A stretch of DNA of 64,000 nucleotides from assembly GCA_963829355.1 (NCBI GenBank), contig CAWHHZ010000008.1, positions 186,001 to 250,000 on the forward strand, given 5' to 3'. The notes below the pieces were generated by a model. The model ran no database searches, was not told where the DNA came from, and worked only from the letters and a program-made list of their open reading frames with translations. This stretch comes from CAWHHZ01 sp963829355. GTDB lineage: Bacteria; Acidobacteriota; Thermoanaerobaculia; Gp7-AA8; JAHWKK01. Positions 26,275 through 36,452 of this stretch are shown in pieces (the stretch's first letter is position 1; every line of letters starts with the position of its first letter). A program made the translations under genes and the position numbers.

Positions 26275-27981
26275 CTACTTCGCATACTCAGCCGCCTCGG
26301 GAACGGGCTCGCCCGCGGCAGAATCAAACAAATGCACCTTTCCGTCGTCACCTCTGAAAATCAGCCAGAGAACTGGCGGGAGAACATAGAGCGTCGCCAG
26401 GAGCATCCACGACGTACCCTCTGCCGGAAGTAGGTAGGCGAGTGGGGTGACGTAGCGCGTAAATGATCCAGAGCGACTGCCTGGCGGCGAGCGCGAATGG
26501 AATGAGCAGAAGCCATCCGGCGGGTGAGAACATCGCCGTGAGAAGGAAGAACGCTGCGAAACAGTTCGCCACGGCGGCATCGGGACCGGCGGAGCGTTTG
26601 GTCACGAAGATCAGTACGACAAGGAAAATCAGGGCGACGACAGTAGCCGCCAGATCAGGCGCTGATACTGCACCAAAAAAATCAGCCAGTGGTTTCCACG
26701 CGATTTTTTCGCCGTTCGCCGCGATCGATTCTGCGATCCGTGAGCGATCGATGCGTTCGGTCAGCCACACGAGCCCCATGCCACTCAATTCCGGACCGAA
26801 GAGCAGGTCTCTAAGTCTTTCCGTAATCCGGCCATCCCGTGGCAAAAATCGCGAAAGGAACGATCGCCGCGACCAGCGTCGCCGCGATCATGCGCAGCAT
26901 TCTGTCCGCCGTGCCCCAGAGCGCCGGCAGAGCAGCGATGCCGAAGAAGCTCGTTCCAGCGCCAATGCCGGCCAGCGCCCCTGCCCACAGGGCTGCGCGT
27001 CGTCTCGCGGCGAGCGATGCCGCGACGATCAGGGCGAGCACGATGACTTCAATGCGTCCATTCCAGATCCCCTCGAGAGCAATGAAGGGACACGTCGCGT
27101 AGAGCATCATCGCGTGACCTGATTTCTCTCGCGAGAGAAGCCTGATCGTCACGAGATCCACGGCGAGCAGAATCAGCTTCCAGAAAACCAGACCTCCCCC
27201 GATCCAGGCGACGACCATGAACATCAGCAGCGCCCACGGCGGGGTGGTGGTGGGGTCTCCCGGAGCGGCGAGCAGGCTGAACCACGCCGGTCGCTCCATC
27301 GCGACCTCGGGAGCCACCGGTGCGACCAGATACGGATTGAGCCCATTCGCGACCATTCTCCCGTCCCACAGGCCACGAAGGGACTCTGCGGCCACGACCG
27401 GAGGAACGAACACCAGCGCCAGCCGGAGCAGAAGGCCAACGATAAGCGCATGTCTCAGCGTAAAGAGGCTCGACCCTCTCAGCAGCCATATCCAGGCAAG
27501 AACTGCAGCAAGGTAGAGGGCCAGGTATACCGGCACGCCCCCTACGTGACTGAGCAGCGCCGCACCGACGACGCAGAGCGAGCAGCACGCCCGCCGGGAC
27601 CCAGGACCCGGCGACTCCTCCGGTGCGGATACGTTGTCCGGGAGCACTCGCCTCGACGGGTTTCGCTGGTCGGGGAGCCGGCGGTTCAGCGATCGGCGCC
27701 GCACCCGGAGCATACGCGGCCGTTCTTGCGGTCCGCTCAGATGTCGCGGCGGGGGCGCTCGTACCAGCAGCTCCTCTGCGCCTTCCATCGTCGATGATCG
27801 TTTTCTCGGCACCAGGGTCCTCTTCGCTCGGCGACTTCCTTCCGAATGCCTTCATGACGGCGGTACGCATCCGGCTCGTCGGCTCATCTGCCTGCGGAGG
27901 ATCTGGTGAGGCCGCAGGTTGTTCGGCTCTCTCGCGGGAGGCGAAGCGGGTCGGACGCTGTGCCGCCGACTTCGGTCTCAT
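26275..27981 (-). CDS. GT-C fold membrane glycosyltransferase (mannosyltransferase-like), three frameshifts
   Basis: Spliced across three frames, the protein has a Pro/Ala-rich cytoplasmic N-terminus of about 130 residues, then some ten membrane helices. LWDGRMVANGLNPYLVAPVAPE resembles the first-loop motif of polyprenol-phosphate-mannose-dependent transferases (GT87/DUF2029-like). Breaks lie near 27576 (GVLLAL to CVVGAALL), 26815 (DYGK to LRDLLFGPE) and 26457 (LWIIY to RYVTPLAYLL); the last two are single extra bases. The true start may be further upstream, since conserved-looking sequence (PLSGAAETPTEQMKALP) lies between 27981 and the kinase stop at 28144. The N-terminus contains AEKTIIDDG, possibly a substrate site for the adjacent kinase. 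Acceptor unknown. Confidence 0.65.
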
Positions 27982-28143
27982 ATCAGGAGACGGCGGTCTG
28001 CATCGGAGGGAAGGGCTTTCATCTGCTCGGTCGGAGTCTCCGCGGCTCCAGACAGCGGAACGGCTCGCGCAGTCTGCTCCTGCGGTTCGCCGGCCGTTTC
28101 GTGCCCTGTTCCGGATCGGCGGATCTCGGTGCGATCGCCACCA

Positions 28144-29158
28144 TCAGGCCTCCTCGCCCGCGCCAGCCTTCATCACCTGAGCGGCGGGAACCTTCTTCGT
28201 GTCGAGCGGAGGACCGGCCGCAGGCGAAGGGGTCATGGCTCCGGCCGAATATGGATTGGCCGTCGAGGAGATTCCGGCGTCCTCCTGAAACGTATGGGCC
28301 GGGGCTTCACCCTCTTTTGACGCGAACGTCTGATAAGCCAGAGTCTGCCGAAAGGCCTCGAGCGCTTTTCCGAGCTCTCCGGGGCTCTGATAGCGATCCT
28401 TTACGTCTCGCGCCATCGCCTTGAGGATGATCGGGTCGATCTCGTGCGGCAGATCCGCGACACTCGACAGAGGTTTCGGATACTTGTCGGACAGGACTTT
28501 CGTCACAACGTCCGAATAGGTCGTGCCCGGGAACGCCCGCTGCGAGGTCAGGAGCTCGTAAGCCACTGCACCGAGCGCAAAGACATCATCGGACGTACCG
28601 GCGTCTCCCCGCATTCGTTCCGGGGACATGTAGGCGATCGTGCCACTCGTGAAACCGGTCTTCGTCAACCGGGATGCATCCACACGAGCGAGTCCGAAAT
28701 CGAGAATCTTCGCCGTCCCGCGAGCAGTGACAGCGATGTTGCCGGGCTTGATGTCGCGGTGGGTGACATTCAGCCCGTGCGCGTAGTCGAGTCCCTGGCA
28801 CAACTGCATGATGATGTCGATCTTCATCGAGAACGGCATCTGGTGCTCACTCTTGATGATGCGGGCGAGGTTTCTCCCCTCGACGTACTCCATGACGAGA
28901 TAGGTGAGATTCTCCTCCTCTCCGAAGTCATGAATCACCACGATGTTCGGGTGCTGGAGTTTTCCGGCAGAACGCGCCTCCATCTGGAGTCGCTTGAGGA
29001 GCTCGTCGCGGTCGGCTTTGTCGTCCGCTCGGATCGTCTTGATCGCCACCACCCGGTCGATCAGCGGATCGCGGCCTTTGTAGACGATCCCCATTCCGCC
29101 CTCGCCGATAACTCCCTCGATGTCGTACTTGCCGATCCGCCCCGGGATGCCCGTCCAT
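28144..29158 (-). CDS. Ser/Thr protein kinase, one frameshift at the N-terminus
   Basis: PknB-type kinase. Glycine loop VIGEGGMGIVYKG, VAIKTI (Lys), THRDIKPGN, DFGLARV and SGTIAYMSPERMRG are all intact. The C-terminal 60 residues are Pro/Ala/Ser-rich, with no membrane helix, so it is soluble. The natural start is ATG 29158, with GGAGGAAG upstream; one extra base in a C-run near 29141 separates MDGHPG from RIGKYDIEGVIGEGG. Corrected length is about 337 residues. It probably forms an operon with the GT-C gene downstream and could regulate it. Confidence 0.9.
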
Positions 29159-29231
29159 TTTCTTCCTCCGATGAGCGACCATTGTACGAGATGAAAGAGC
29201 GTCCTTTACGATCCTCCGATGCTGCGCGATA

Positions 29232-30293
29232 ATGAACGATCACCGGAGGTGCTCGTTGGGGGAGGATTCACAGGCTCGAGTGGTGCCATTACCGATCGAT
29301 GAGGATCGGCGTGTGGATTCTCTGCATCGACTCAATCTGCTCGACACTCCCGCCGAGGAACGTTTTGACCGGGTCACCCGTCTGGCAAGACGGGTCCTCG
29401 ACGTGCCGGTCGTGACGATAGGTCTGGTCGATTCGACTCGTGAATGGTTCAAGTCCGCGATCGGAATGCCGTACGAACAGATCGCACGGCGCGCGTCCTT
29501 CTCGACCCTGGTCGTGGCGGATGAGCGCACAGTCGTCAGCAGCGATACCCGCAAGGATCCGAGGTTCGAGGGGAATCCCCTTGTCACGGGTGAACCTTAT
29601 GTTCGTTCCTTCGCGGGTCATCCCCTCCGGTCGAAGGATGGGAGCACTGTAGGAGCTCTCGTAGTTTACGATTTCCGGCCGCGGGATCTGAGTGAAGCGG
29701 ATCTTTCCTCACTGCGGGACCTCGCAGCGATCATCGACAGCGAGATCAGCGTTTCGACGCTGACGCCGGCGCTGCGGGAGCTCATGACCCAAACGAAGGA
29801 GAGCGGCGAGACGAGGATTGATTCGTTGACTCGTTTGTGGAATCGCTCCGCGGTTCTCGACATTATCGACAGAGAGATCCTCTATGCGAAGGAGGTCGAA
29901 CGGCCTCTGTCGCTCGTCCTGGTCGACATCGACCAGCTCAAGACGGTCAACGACAAGTTCGGAACGGAAAAGGGCGACGAGGTGCTCGTGGAAGTCGCTC
30001 GGAGGATGCGGGCTACGCTCAGGCCCTACGACTCGACCGGGCGTTACGGTGGGGAGGAGTTTCTCATCCTCCTTCCCGATGCCGATCAGCAGTCGGCGTG
30101 GAGTGCGGCAGAGAGAGTCCGCGCCGACATCGCCGAGGCGGAAATCCTCCCCGGGATCTGCATCACGGTGGCGATCGGCATCGCGACGGGAGCTCGCGAC
30201 ACATCCCGCGCAGGAGATCTGGTCCGGCAGGCAGAGCGCTCTCTGTTCGAAGCAAAGAAGAGCGGCGGCAATCGCGTGTACGCCGGGAAATGA
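29232..30293 (+). CDS. GAF-GGDEF diguanylate cyclase
   Basis: Makes cyclic di-GMP. The GAF domain (about residues 45-170) includes FDRVTRLARRVLDVPVV and ADERTVVSSDTRKDPRF. The GGDEF domain (190-350) has DSLTRLWNRSAV, LVDIDQLKTVNDKFG and the active site RYGGEEFLILLP. An RxxD product-inhibition site (RPYD) lies five residues before GGEEF. No membrane segment. It starts the plus-strand run of polysaccharide genes and probably supplies the c-di-GMP that controls them, though no PilZ domain is visible in the synthase. Confidence 0.92.
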   Translation: MNDHRRCSLGEDSQARVVPLPIDEDRRVDSLHRLNLLDTPAEERFDRVTRLARRVLDVPVVTIGLVDSTREWFKSAIGMPYEQIARRASFSTLVVADERTVVSSDTRKDPRFEGNPLVTGEPYVRSFAGHPLRSKDGSTVGALVVYDFRPRDLSEADLSSLRDLAAIIDSEISVSTLTPALRELMTQTKESGETRIDSLTRLWNRSAVLDIIDREILYAKEVERPLSLVLVDIDQLKTVNDKFGTEKGDEVLVEVARRMRATLRPYDSTGRYGGEEFLILLPDADQQSAWSAAERVRADIAEAEILPGICITVAIGIATGARDTSRAGDLVRQAERSLFEAKKSGGNRVYAGK

Positions 30294-30324
30294 ATTCGGA
30301 TGACAAGGTCCAGACAAGGCGGCG

Positions 30325-30727
30325 ATGCAAGGCAACAGGCAGACTCGAGAATCCAGTATTCTCATCATCGAAGATGACTTTCTCAAGGCGAGGCTTCTCG
30401 TGGCCTCTCTTCAGACCCATCTCGGTTCGAGGCAGATATTCGTCGCCAGAGACGGCGATCAGGCCTTCAGCATCATCAGAGAGCATGATCCCGACGTGAT
30501 TCTGTTGAACATGAATCTGTCTCGTCCCAGCGGCGTCGAATTTCTTCGTCTGCTCAAGACGAGCATGAACGGCAACCTTTTCAACATCGTAGCCATGACC
30601 CAGCGAGGGACAGGGTGATCTGAGAAATGCGGCATCGACGTTCGGTGCCACACACTTCGTCGAGTCACCGTATTCTCCATCCGATCTTTCGGCCAGCATT
30701 GGACGCGCAGCAAAGGAGATCGCATGA
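30325..30727 (+). CDS. Pseudo-receiver domain protein, one frameshift
   Basis: Receiver-like fold with ILIIEDDFLKARLL, but the phosphoacceptor Asp is Asn (VILLNMNLSRPSG) and the conserved Lys before Pro is Ser (FVESPYSPSDL). It is therefore unlikely to be phosphorylated and may act by protein binding. The first frame stops at 30618; removing one base near 30610 joins MTQRG to QGDLRNAASTFGATHFVES and gives 133 residues, a full receiver length. Its stop overlaps the next ATG (ATGA at 30724), so it belongs to the polysaccharide operon. Confidence 0.75.
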
Positions 30728-31924
30728 GATACGCACAGGAAGCGCTAGCCCAGTCACAGGCGCTCCGGGCCATCGCCTACGGCGTGGGCATTCTTTCTCT
30801 GATCGTATTCGGCTTTGTTGGTGCTCGTATTCGTCCATCACCTGATCAGCGACAGCCGCCGGGAAAAGAATCGCAGACAGTTTCAGCAGGCAGCCGACTT
30901 TCTCGCGCCCTACATCGTGACGAGCCATTCGGAGATCAGGAAAGTGGTCAACGATGCTCGTTCCCGGTTCGGCGATCGTGCCGTGGCTCTGGTGCTGCGC
31001 AGGGCGCGCTACGACCTCAAGGGAGAAGCCGCGGATGCGATCTCGTCGACTCTCGAGGAGATGGGGTCTGTACGCGCTCTGGTTCGTGAGGCACGCAATC
31101 GAAAGGAATGGAAGCGCATGAACGGCGTTCGAGGGCTCGGCGAATGCGGCGGTGGAATTGCCCGCGCCGCGATGATCGAAGCCGCCACGGATCCCTCTCC
31201 GGGGGTGCGGCGCTCCGCCCGCGACGGTCTGCTCAACGACGGCAGTCCTCATGCACTCCAGGCAGCCATCGCCTCATTCCTGCAGGACCTGCCCCGCCGT
31301 GCCGGCTGGCGTCGGTCCTTTTACGCGCGGCTCGCCTCGGTCGCTTCCGACTCGCTGCTGGAGCTCGTCGGGAGCAGGAAGCTGAATCTCGAGGAGCAGA
31401 AACTCGCAATCGAGGCACTGGCAGACGCTGGCGCGGCGGACGCCATGCCGTTGTCGGTCGAGCTGCTCGAATCGAAGGAGCCCGAGCTTCGCGCCACCGC
31501 GGTCCGTGGCATCGGCAAGCTGGGGAGCGCAGCGGAGATCCCTCTGGCTCTCGAGCGGCTCGATGATCCCGAGTGGTTCGTCCGGGCTGCCGCCGCTCGA
31601 GCCATCGAAACGATTCTCACCGCCCACGCGCGGCAGGTCTCGATCAATCAGGCCAACAAGATTGCGGAGAAGCTCGGTGCGAAGCTAGGGGACCGGTCCT
31701 GGTGGGTCCGCGCGAACGCTGCGCGCGCCCTCGCCCGCACCGGACAGATCGGGGCGGATGTCCTGATCAGCACGGCAGAGGGAGAGGATACCTACGCCAG
31801 AGACGCTGCCCTGGCGGCGCTTGCGATGGCTGAGCTGAACCAGAGCGCGCGCGAGAAACTCGACGGAATCATCAGACGATTGCTCGCGCGTCAGAGCGAG
31901 GGTGGGGAGGTCGCGACAGCATGA
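30724..31924 (+). CDS. Membrane-anchored HEAT-repeat protein, one frameshift
   Basis: An N-terminal membrane helix (GILSLIVFGLLVLVFVHHLI once one extra T near 30815 is removed) is followed by about 350 residues of HEAT-like repeats, for example GSVRALVREARNRKEWKRMN, ARAAMIEAATDPSPGVRRSA and SWWVRANAARALARTGQ. Corrected length is about 399 residues. HEAT repeats usually serve as protein-binding scaffolds. The overlap with the next gene (ATGA at 31921) suggests a complex with the GT2 synthase. I do not recognise a named family. Confidence 0.8.
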
Positions 31925-33348
31925 CGCTCGGATATATTTTCTTCTTTCTGCAGGTTGCCATCCTCATCTATTTCGTGGCGATCAACAGCGTCTACCTGGT
32001 CTTCACGATCATCGCGTTCCTCGATCTGCTTTCATTTGACCGCCGCTCGCGACGCCGCGGGATCGGCGATCTGGTTTCAGGCACCACCTTCAAACCGATC
32101 TCGATTCTGATTCCTGCTCATAACGAGGAGGAGACGATCGTCTCGAACGTCTACTCGATGCTGGAGGTGGGATATCCCGAATTCGAGGTCATCGTCATCA
32201 ACGATGGATCGAAAGACGGAACGATGGAGACGCTCAAGGAGTCGTTCTCCCTCTTCCCCGTAACCGATGCGACCCGGCAGCAGATCGAGACCCGCCGGGT
32301 CCGCGGGATCTACCGTTCCCTCGACTACCCGAACCTCACGGTCGTCGACAAGGATCAGGGGGGGAAGAGCGATGCTCTGAACGCCGGCGTGAATGTTTCT
32401 GTTTTCCCGCTTTTCTGTTCCGTCGATGCCGATTCGCTTCTCAACGCCGATGCGCTCCTCCGAATCGCGAAGCCCTTCGTCGAGGACGAGCGGATCGTGG
32501 CGGCGGGCGGAATCGTGCGCGTGCTCAATGGCTCCATCGTCGAAAAGCACCGGGTGGTCGCCTCGCGCGCACCCAATTCATTCCTGCTTCTTTGTCAGGC
32601 GATCGAATACGTGCGCGGGTTCCTCACCGGCCGCACCGCACTCGCGCGACTCAACTCACTCCTGATCATCTCGGGCGCTTTCGGGCTCTTCCAGAAGCGC
32701 GCCGTGATCGACGCCGGCGGCTATGACACATCAACGGTCGTCGAAGACATGGAGCTCGTCGTCCGGCTCCACCGGCTCGCCCGTGAGAGAGGCGAAGCCG
32801 GAAAGCTGATCTTCGTTCCCGACCCGGTCTGCTGGACGCAGGTCCCGGAGGACTGGAAGTCTCTTCTCCGCCAGCGGGACCGCTGGCAGCGTGGTCTGAT
32901 CGAGACGCTCTGGATGCACAAGAAGATGCTGTTCAATCCGAAGTATGGCGCGGTCGGGATGATCGCGATGCCGTTCTACGCTCTGTTCGAAGCGATCGGT
33001 CCGGTCATCGAGGTCTTCGGCTACCTTCTGATTCCGATCCTTCTGATCTTCGGCCGCTTCGACATGACCTTCGCCCTGCTCTTCTTCGCACTGGCCGTTC
33101 TCTACAACATCATGCTCTCGCTCCTGGCGCTGATTGTCGACGATCTTCTCTTCCTCCGTTACGACAGGGCGCGTGATCTTGCCAAGATGACGATGAGCGC
33201 CTTCCTCGAGTTCATCGGCTACCGCCAGATCGTGGCGGCAAGAAGGGCCGTGGCCTTCTTCACCGGTTTGTTCCGCCGGGGGCATTGGGGACACATCAAA
33301 CGCGCACCACTCGAGCCACAACCTGCAGATACGAAAGCGGCATCTTGA
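31921..33348 (+). CDS. Processive family 2 glycosyltransferase (polysaccharide synthase)
   Basis: A membrane synthase of the PgaC/BcsA/NodC type that elongates a beta-linked polysaccharide and moves it through the inner membrane. There are one or two helices at the N-terminus, then the GT-A domain: SILIPAHNEEETI, VINDGSKDG, DAD at about 169-171, the ED catalytic pair at 275-276 (VVEDMELVV) and QRDRW at 318-322, followed by four or so C-terminal helices. These motifs mark processive enzymes. No PilZ domain is fused. Sugar cannot be told with certainty; the adjacent deacetylase suggests an N-acetylated hexosamine. Confidence 0.92.
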   Translation: MTLGYIFFFLQVAILIYFVAINSVYLVFTIIAFLDLLSFDRRSRRRGIGDLVSGTTFKPISILIPAHNEEETIVSNVYSMLEVGYPEFEVIVINDGSKDGTMETLKESFSLFPVTDATRQQIETRRVRGIYRSLDYPNLTVVDKDQGGKSDALNAGVNVSVFPLFCSVDADSLLNADALLRIAKPFVEDERIVAAGGIVRVLNGSIVEKHRVVASRAPNSFLLLCQAIEYVRGFLTGRTALARLNSLLIISGAFGLFQKRAVIDAGGYDTSTVVEDMELVVRLHRLARERGEAGKLIFVPDPVCWTQVPEDWKSLLRQRDRWQRGLIETLWMHKKMLFNPKYGAVGMIAMPFYALFEAIGPVIEVFGYLLIPILLIFGRFDMTFALLFFALAVLYNIMLSLLALIVDDLLFLRYDRARDLAKMTMSAFLEFIGYRQIVAARRAVAFFTGLFRRGHWGHIKRAPLEPQPADTKAAS

Positions 33349-35297
33349 CGAAGTTGCGCCCGACACATAGACCGGCCATCTGGGCCGTCCTTCTTCTCCT
33401 GGTCGTGGGCGTCTCGGTCCTCACGCCCTCCTTCGCCCAGTTTCTTCCCCGTCCCCCGAAGGATCCTCGTCCGGAAAAGGCAAGACTGGCTTTCGAAGCA
33501 GGACGCTTCAGCGAAGCGGCCGCGATGCTGGAGTCTTATGTAGCCGGGAATCCCGACAATGCAGAGGCGTGGCTCTTCCTCGGTTGGTCGCACTATCGTC
33601 TCGGCGATTTCGAGAAGGCGCGGCGCGGGTTCGCCAGATCTCTCGAGGTCGAGCCCCGCTCGCCGGACGCACTCACGGGTCTGGGATACGCCTCTCTCCA
33701 GACCGACGGCAGCGAAATCGCCGGGAACCTCTTCAAGCAGGTACTGGAACAGGAGCCTGATCGCGGCGATGCTCTGCGCGGGCTCGTACTCGCCGGAAGG
33801 CGCCCTGATGCTCCGGCGTGGCTGATTCAGGAAGGCCATGAGGCCGCGAGCATGCTCGAGTCACGAGAAGGAAAAGACATCGAGATTCTGATGGCCTCCA
33901 CGACGCTCGAGCCGGGACAGGAAAAGCGACTGCGCCGAAGCAAGATCGACGGGCCAATCCAGGTTCGCTATCGCGCGGGCGTCGATTACCTCGAGGAGCT
34001 CGGACCCGACGAGAACTGGAGACCGGTGTTCGTCAAGGGAGTCAATCTCGGTACTGCGCTGCCCGGCCGGTTCGCCGGAGAAGCTCCCGCGGATGAGCAG
34101 CCGTATCGTGAATGGCTCGCTGCAATATCCGAGATCGGCGCCAACACGGTTCGCATCTATACGTTGCTTCCGCCCGCCTTCTACGCCGCGCTCGAATGGC
34201 ACAACTCGCAACCCGGGCAGAGCCGTATATGGCTGATTCAGGGAGTGTGGACCGAACTTCCTCCCAAACACGATTTTTCCAACACCGAGTACGTCAGGGA
34301 GCTCAAGGCCGAGATCGCCAGAACCATCGATGTGGTGCACGGCAACATCGCTCTCGGACCGCGACGCTCACATGCGTGGGGGACCTACGACGCGGATGTC
34401 AGCAAATATCTTCTCGCCTATGTGATCGGTCGTGAATGGGAGCCGTTTGCGGTGCAGGATTACAACGAGATGTATCCAGGGCGAACGAGCTGGTCCGGCC
34501 GCTGGCTGACCGTCGAAGACGCACACCCGATGGAATGCTGGGTGGCGGAGATGTGCGATTTTGCCGCGGGCTACGAAGCGCAGAGGTACCGCACACTCCA
34601 TCCGCTGACCTTCGCCAACTGGCCCACGCTCGACCCGCTCCGCCACCCTGCCGAGCCAACCCGCGCAGAAGAGGATCACTGGAAGAAAGAGGCGGGGCTG
34701 CCTGTGCCTGATCACTACGATCAGCGCCCCTGGGAAAACGATGGCGTCAGTCTCGACTCGACATTGATTCATCCCACCCCGGAGATGGAGGCCGGCCTCT
34801 TTGCCGCATATCACATCTATCCGAACTATCCGGACTTCATGAACAACGAGTATGGAGAGAGCCGCGATGCCGAAGGCCCCAACCGCTACGTCGGCTACCT
34901 GAGAGCTCTCAAGGAGTACCACGGGGACCAGCCCGTGCTGGTGGCAGAGTTCGGAATCTCGACCAGCCGCGGCATTGCACACGTGCAGCCGGAAGGGTGG
35001 CACCACGGCGGACTGACCGAGCCGCTGCAGGGAGAGCTCGTCGCCAGAATGTTCCGCAACATCCATGATGAACATCTCGCCGGGGGCGTGGTGTTCGAGC
35101 TCCTCGACGAATGGTTCAAGGGCGTCTGGAGCGTCGCGCCTTACGAGATCCCGGAAGAGCGGCGCAACCTCTGGTTCAATGCTGAAAACCCCGAACAGGC
35201 TTACGGCCTCTTCGCGGTCGAGCCCGATTCCTCGCCGGTCGTCATCGACGGAAGCGGCGCGGACTGGGCCGAGATCTCCGCACATCTGTATGACTGA
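33345..35297 (+). CDS. TPR protein with GH-A clan-like glycosidase domain
   Basis: A signal or membrane segment (AIWAVLLLLVVGVSVLTPSFA), then two or three TPR units (about residues 35-140: AWLFLGWSHYRLGDFEKARR), then a TIM-barrel-like domain: VFVKGVNLGTALPGRF, EIGANTVRIYTLLPP, a possible acid/base Glu in VIGREWEPF and a possible nucleophile in PVLVAEFGIST. Total 650 residues from TTG 33345, which overlaps the synthase stop. Such a periplasmic glycosidase could trim or transglycosylate the polymer, as glycosidases do in other exopolysaccharide systems. The exact GH family is not clear to me. Confidence 0.75.
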   Translation: MTKLRPTHRPAIWAVLLLLVVGVSVLTPSFAQFLPRPPKDPRPEKARLAFEAGRFSEAAAMLESYVAGNPDNAEAWLFLGWSHYRLGDFEKARRGFARSLEVEPRSPDALTGLGYASLQTDGSEIAGNLFKQVLEQEPDRGDALRGLVLAGRRPDAPAWLIQEGHEAASMLESREGKDIEILMASTTLEPGQEKRLRRSKIDGPIQVRYRAGVDYLEELGPDENWRPVFVKGVNLGTALPGRFAGEAPADEQPYREWLAAISEIGANTVRIYTLLPPAFYAALEWHNSQPGQSRIWLIQGVWTELPPKHDFSNTEYVRELKAEIARTIDVVHGNIALGPRRSHAWGTYDADVSKYLLAYVIGREWEPFAVQDYNEMYPGRTSWSGRWLTVEDAHPMECWVAEMCDFAAGYEAQRYRTLHPLTFANWPTLDPLRHPAEPTRAEEDHWKKEAGLPVPDHYDQRPWENDGVSLDSTLIHPTPEMEAGLFAAYHIYPNYPDFMNNEYGESRDAEGPNRYVGYLRALKEYHGDQPVLVAEFGISTSRGIAHVQPEGWHHGGLTEPLQGELVARMFRNIHDEHLAGGVVFELLDEWFKGVWSVAPYEIPEERRNLWFNAENPEQAYGLFAVEPDSSPVVIDGSGADWAEISAHLYD

Positions 35298-36339
35298 AAA
35301 GAAACAGAAGCCCGAAGGCGCCGTCGAACGGCCTGACTTCAAGTTCGGCCCGGCATACGACTCGGTCCACCGGGATGGAAAGCCTCGCGTCGCCGCCAGC
35401 CCTTCCGCGATCGACTGGCGGCTGCCGTTGATCATTCTGCCCCTGCTCGGAATCATTGCCTTCGCCCTGTTCAATGCCTTCGAGCGCGCGGAGCCCTCCG
35501 AACCCTGGCTCGATCTGGAATCGCTGAAACTCAGCTCCGATGAAGCCTATCTGTACCTGCTGCTCGACACGCGAGGGACCGGGCAACCTGACTGGGAGTC
35601 GGTGTCGTACCGGCTGGCGTTCGATACCTACGATGCGGATCGCGGTGAACGCTCGCTCCCGGCACCGCTGTCCGCGAAGCTCGAAACCGGAGCCGAGTTT
35701 CTTCTGGAACTGAATGGCCCGGGCAGCAGACTTCTCGCGACTCCCTCCTACGATCCGTACAGGCCGGAAGCGTGGGGAGATCTGGAGCCCGTTCAGTCAC
35801 CACGGGAGCCATCCGGCCACTTCCAGCCGCTGCGATTCGAGGCGAACCCACCACGTTTCACGAGAGCGGGAGAATCGATTCCGGCGAAAACTGTCGATCG
35901 CGGGATCATCCGATGGGGGAGCGAAAACCCGGAGGATGCGGGCTATGACACTCTCGCGGACGCAGCCGTCGGCGACGGATTCATCGAGATCAGGATTCCG
36001 TGGGGACTCCTCAACATAAGCGATCCTTCTTCTCTCCAGGTCATTCACTCGAGCGAAGCGGGTCGCGCTAATGTCGGATCGGTCAGGACCAATGGGATCA
36101 GGGTTTACGCGTTTTCGTTCGATCCGCGGAAAGATTCGAAGCGACCTGCCGATGCTCTTCCGGACTATGGAGACGTCTCCCCGATCTACAGATGGGAGGG
36201 CTGGGATTCACCCTCTTTTACGGTTCGCAAGAAAGCAGGATGGGAAGCGCTGCGCAAGACAATCTCATCGCTACCTGATTACATCGAAACTCGAGAGCTC
36301 GAGACCGCATCAGGACCAACGACTGGAGAATCACCATGA
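35290..36339 (+). CDS. Membrane-anchored protein of unknown function in polysaccharide operon
   Basis: 349 residues. A cytoplasmic basic/acidic N-terminus (TEKKQKPEGAVERPDFKFG) precedes one membrane helix (RLPLIILPLLGIIAFALFNA), with the rest outside. The outer part has SYRLAFDTYDADRG, IEIRIPWGLLNI and RVYAFSFDP, which look like a beta-sandwich of the sugar-binding type, though I cannot name a family. It overlaps the glycosidase gene by 8 bp and the next gene by 4 bp. It may link the synthase complex to the exported chain. Confidence 0.7.
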   Translation: MTEKKQKPEGAVERPDFKFGPAYDSVHRDGKPRVAASPSAIDWRLPLIILPLLGIIAFALFNAFERAEPSEPWLDLESLKLSSDEAYLYLLLDTRGTGQPDWESVSYRLAFDTYDADRGERSLPAPLSAKLETGAEFLLELNGPGSRLLATPSYDPYRPEAWGDLEPVQSPREPSGHFQPLRFEANPPRFTRAGESIPAKTVDRGIIRWGSENPEDAGYDTLADAAVGDGFIEIRIPWGLLNISDPSSLQVIHSSEAGRANVGSVRTNGIRVYAFSFDPRKDSKRPADALPDYGDVSPIYRWEGWDSPSFTVRKKAGWEALRKTISSLPDYIETRELETASGPTTGESP

Positions 36340-36452
36340 ACGAGACCGGAAGAAGCGGAAAATTGAACGAGCGACTTCATGCGGACCGTGATCTGTGGCA
36401 CCCTTTCAAGGTCCTTCGATCTGATCGAACACTACAGAATGGAAGTCCGCTG

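Noticed and set aside
25871..26389. Small open frames between the kinase-GT51 gene and the GT-C gene
   Set aside because: They cross the long inverted repeat, have no domain, no ribosome site and odd composition.
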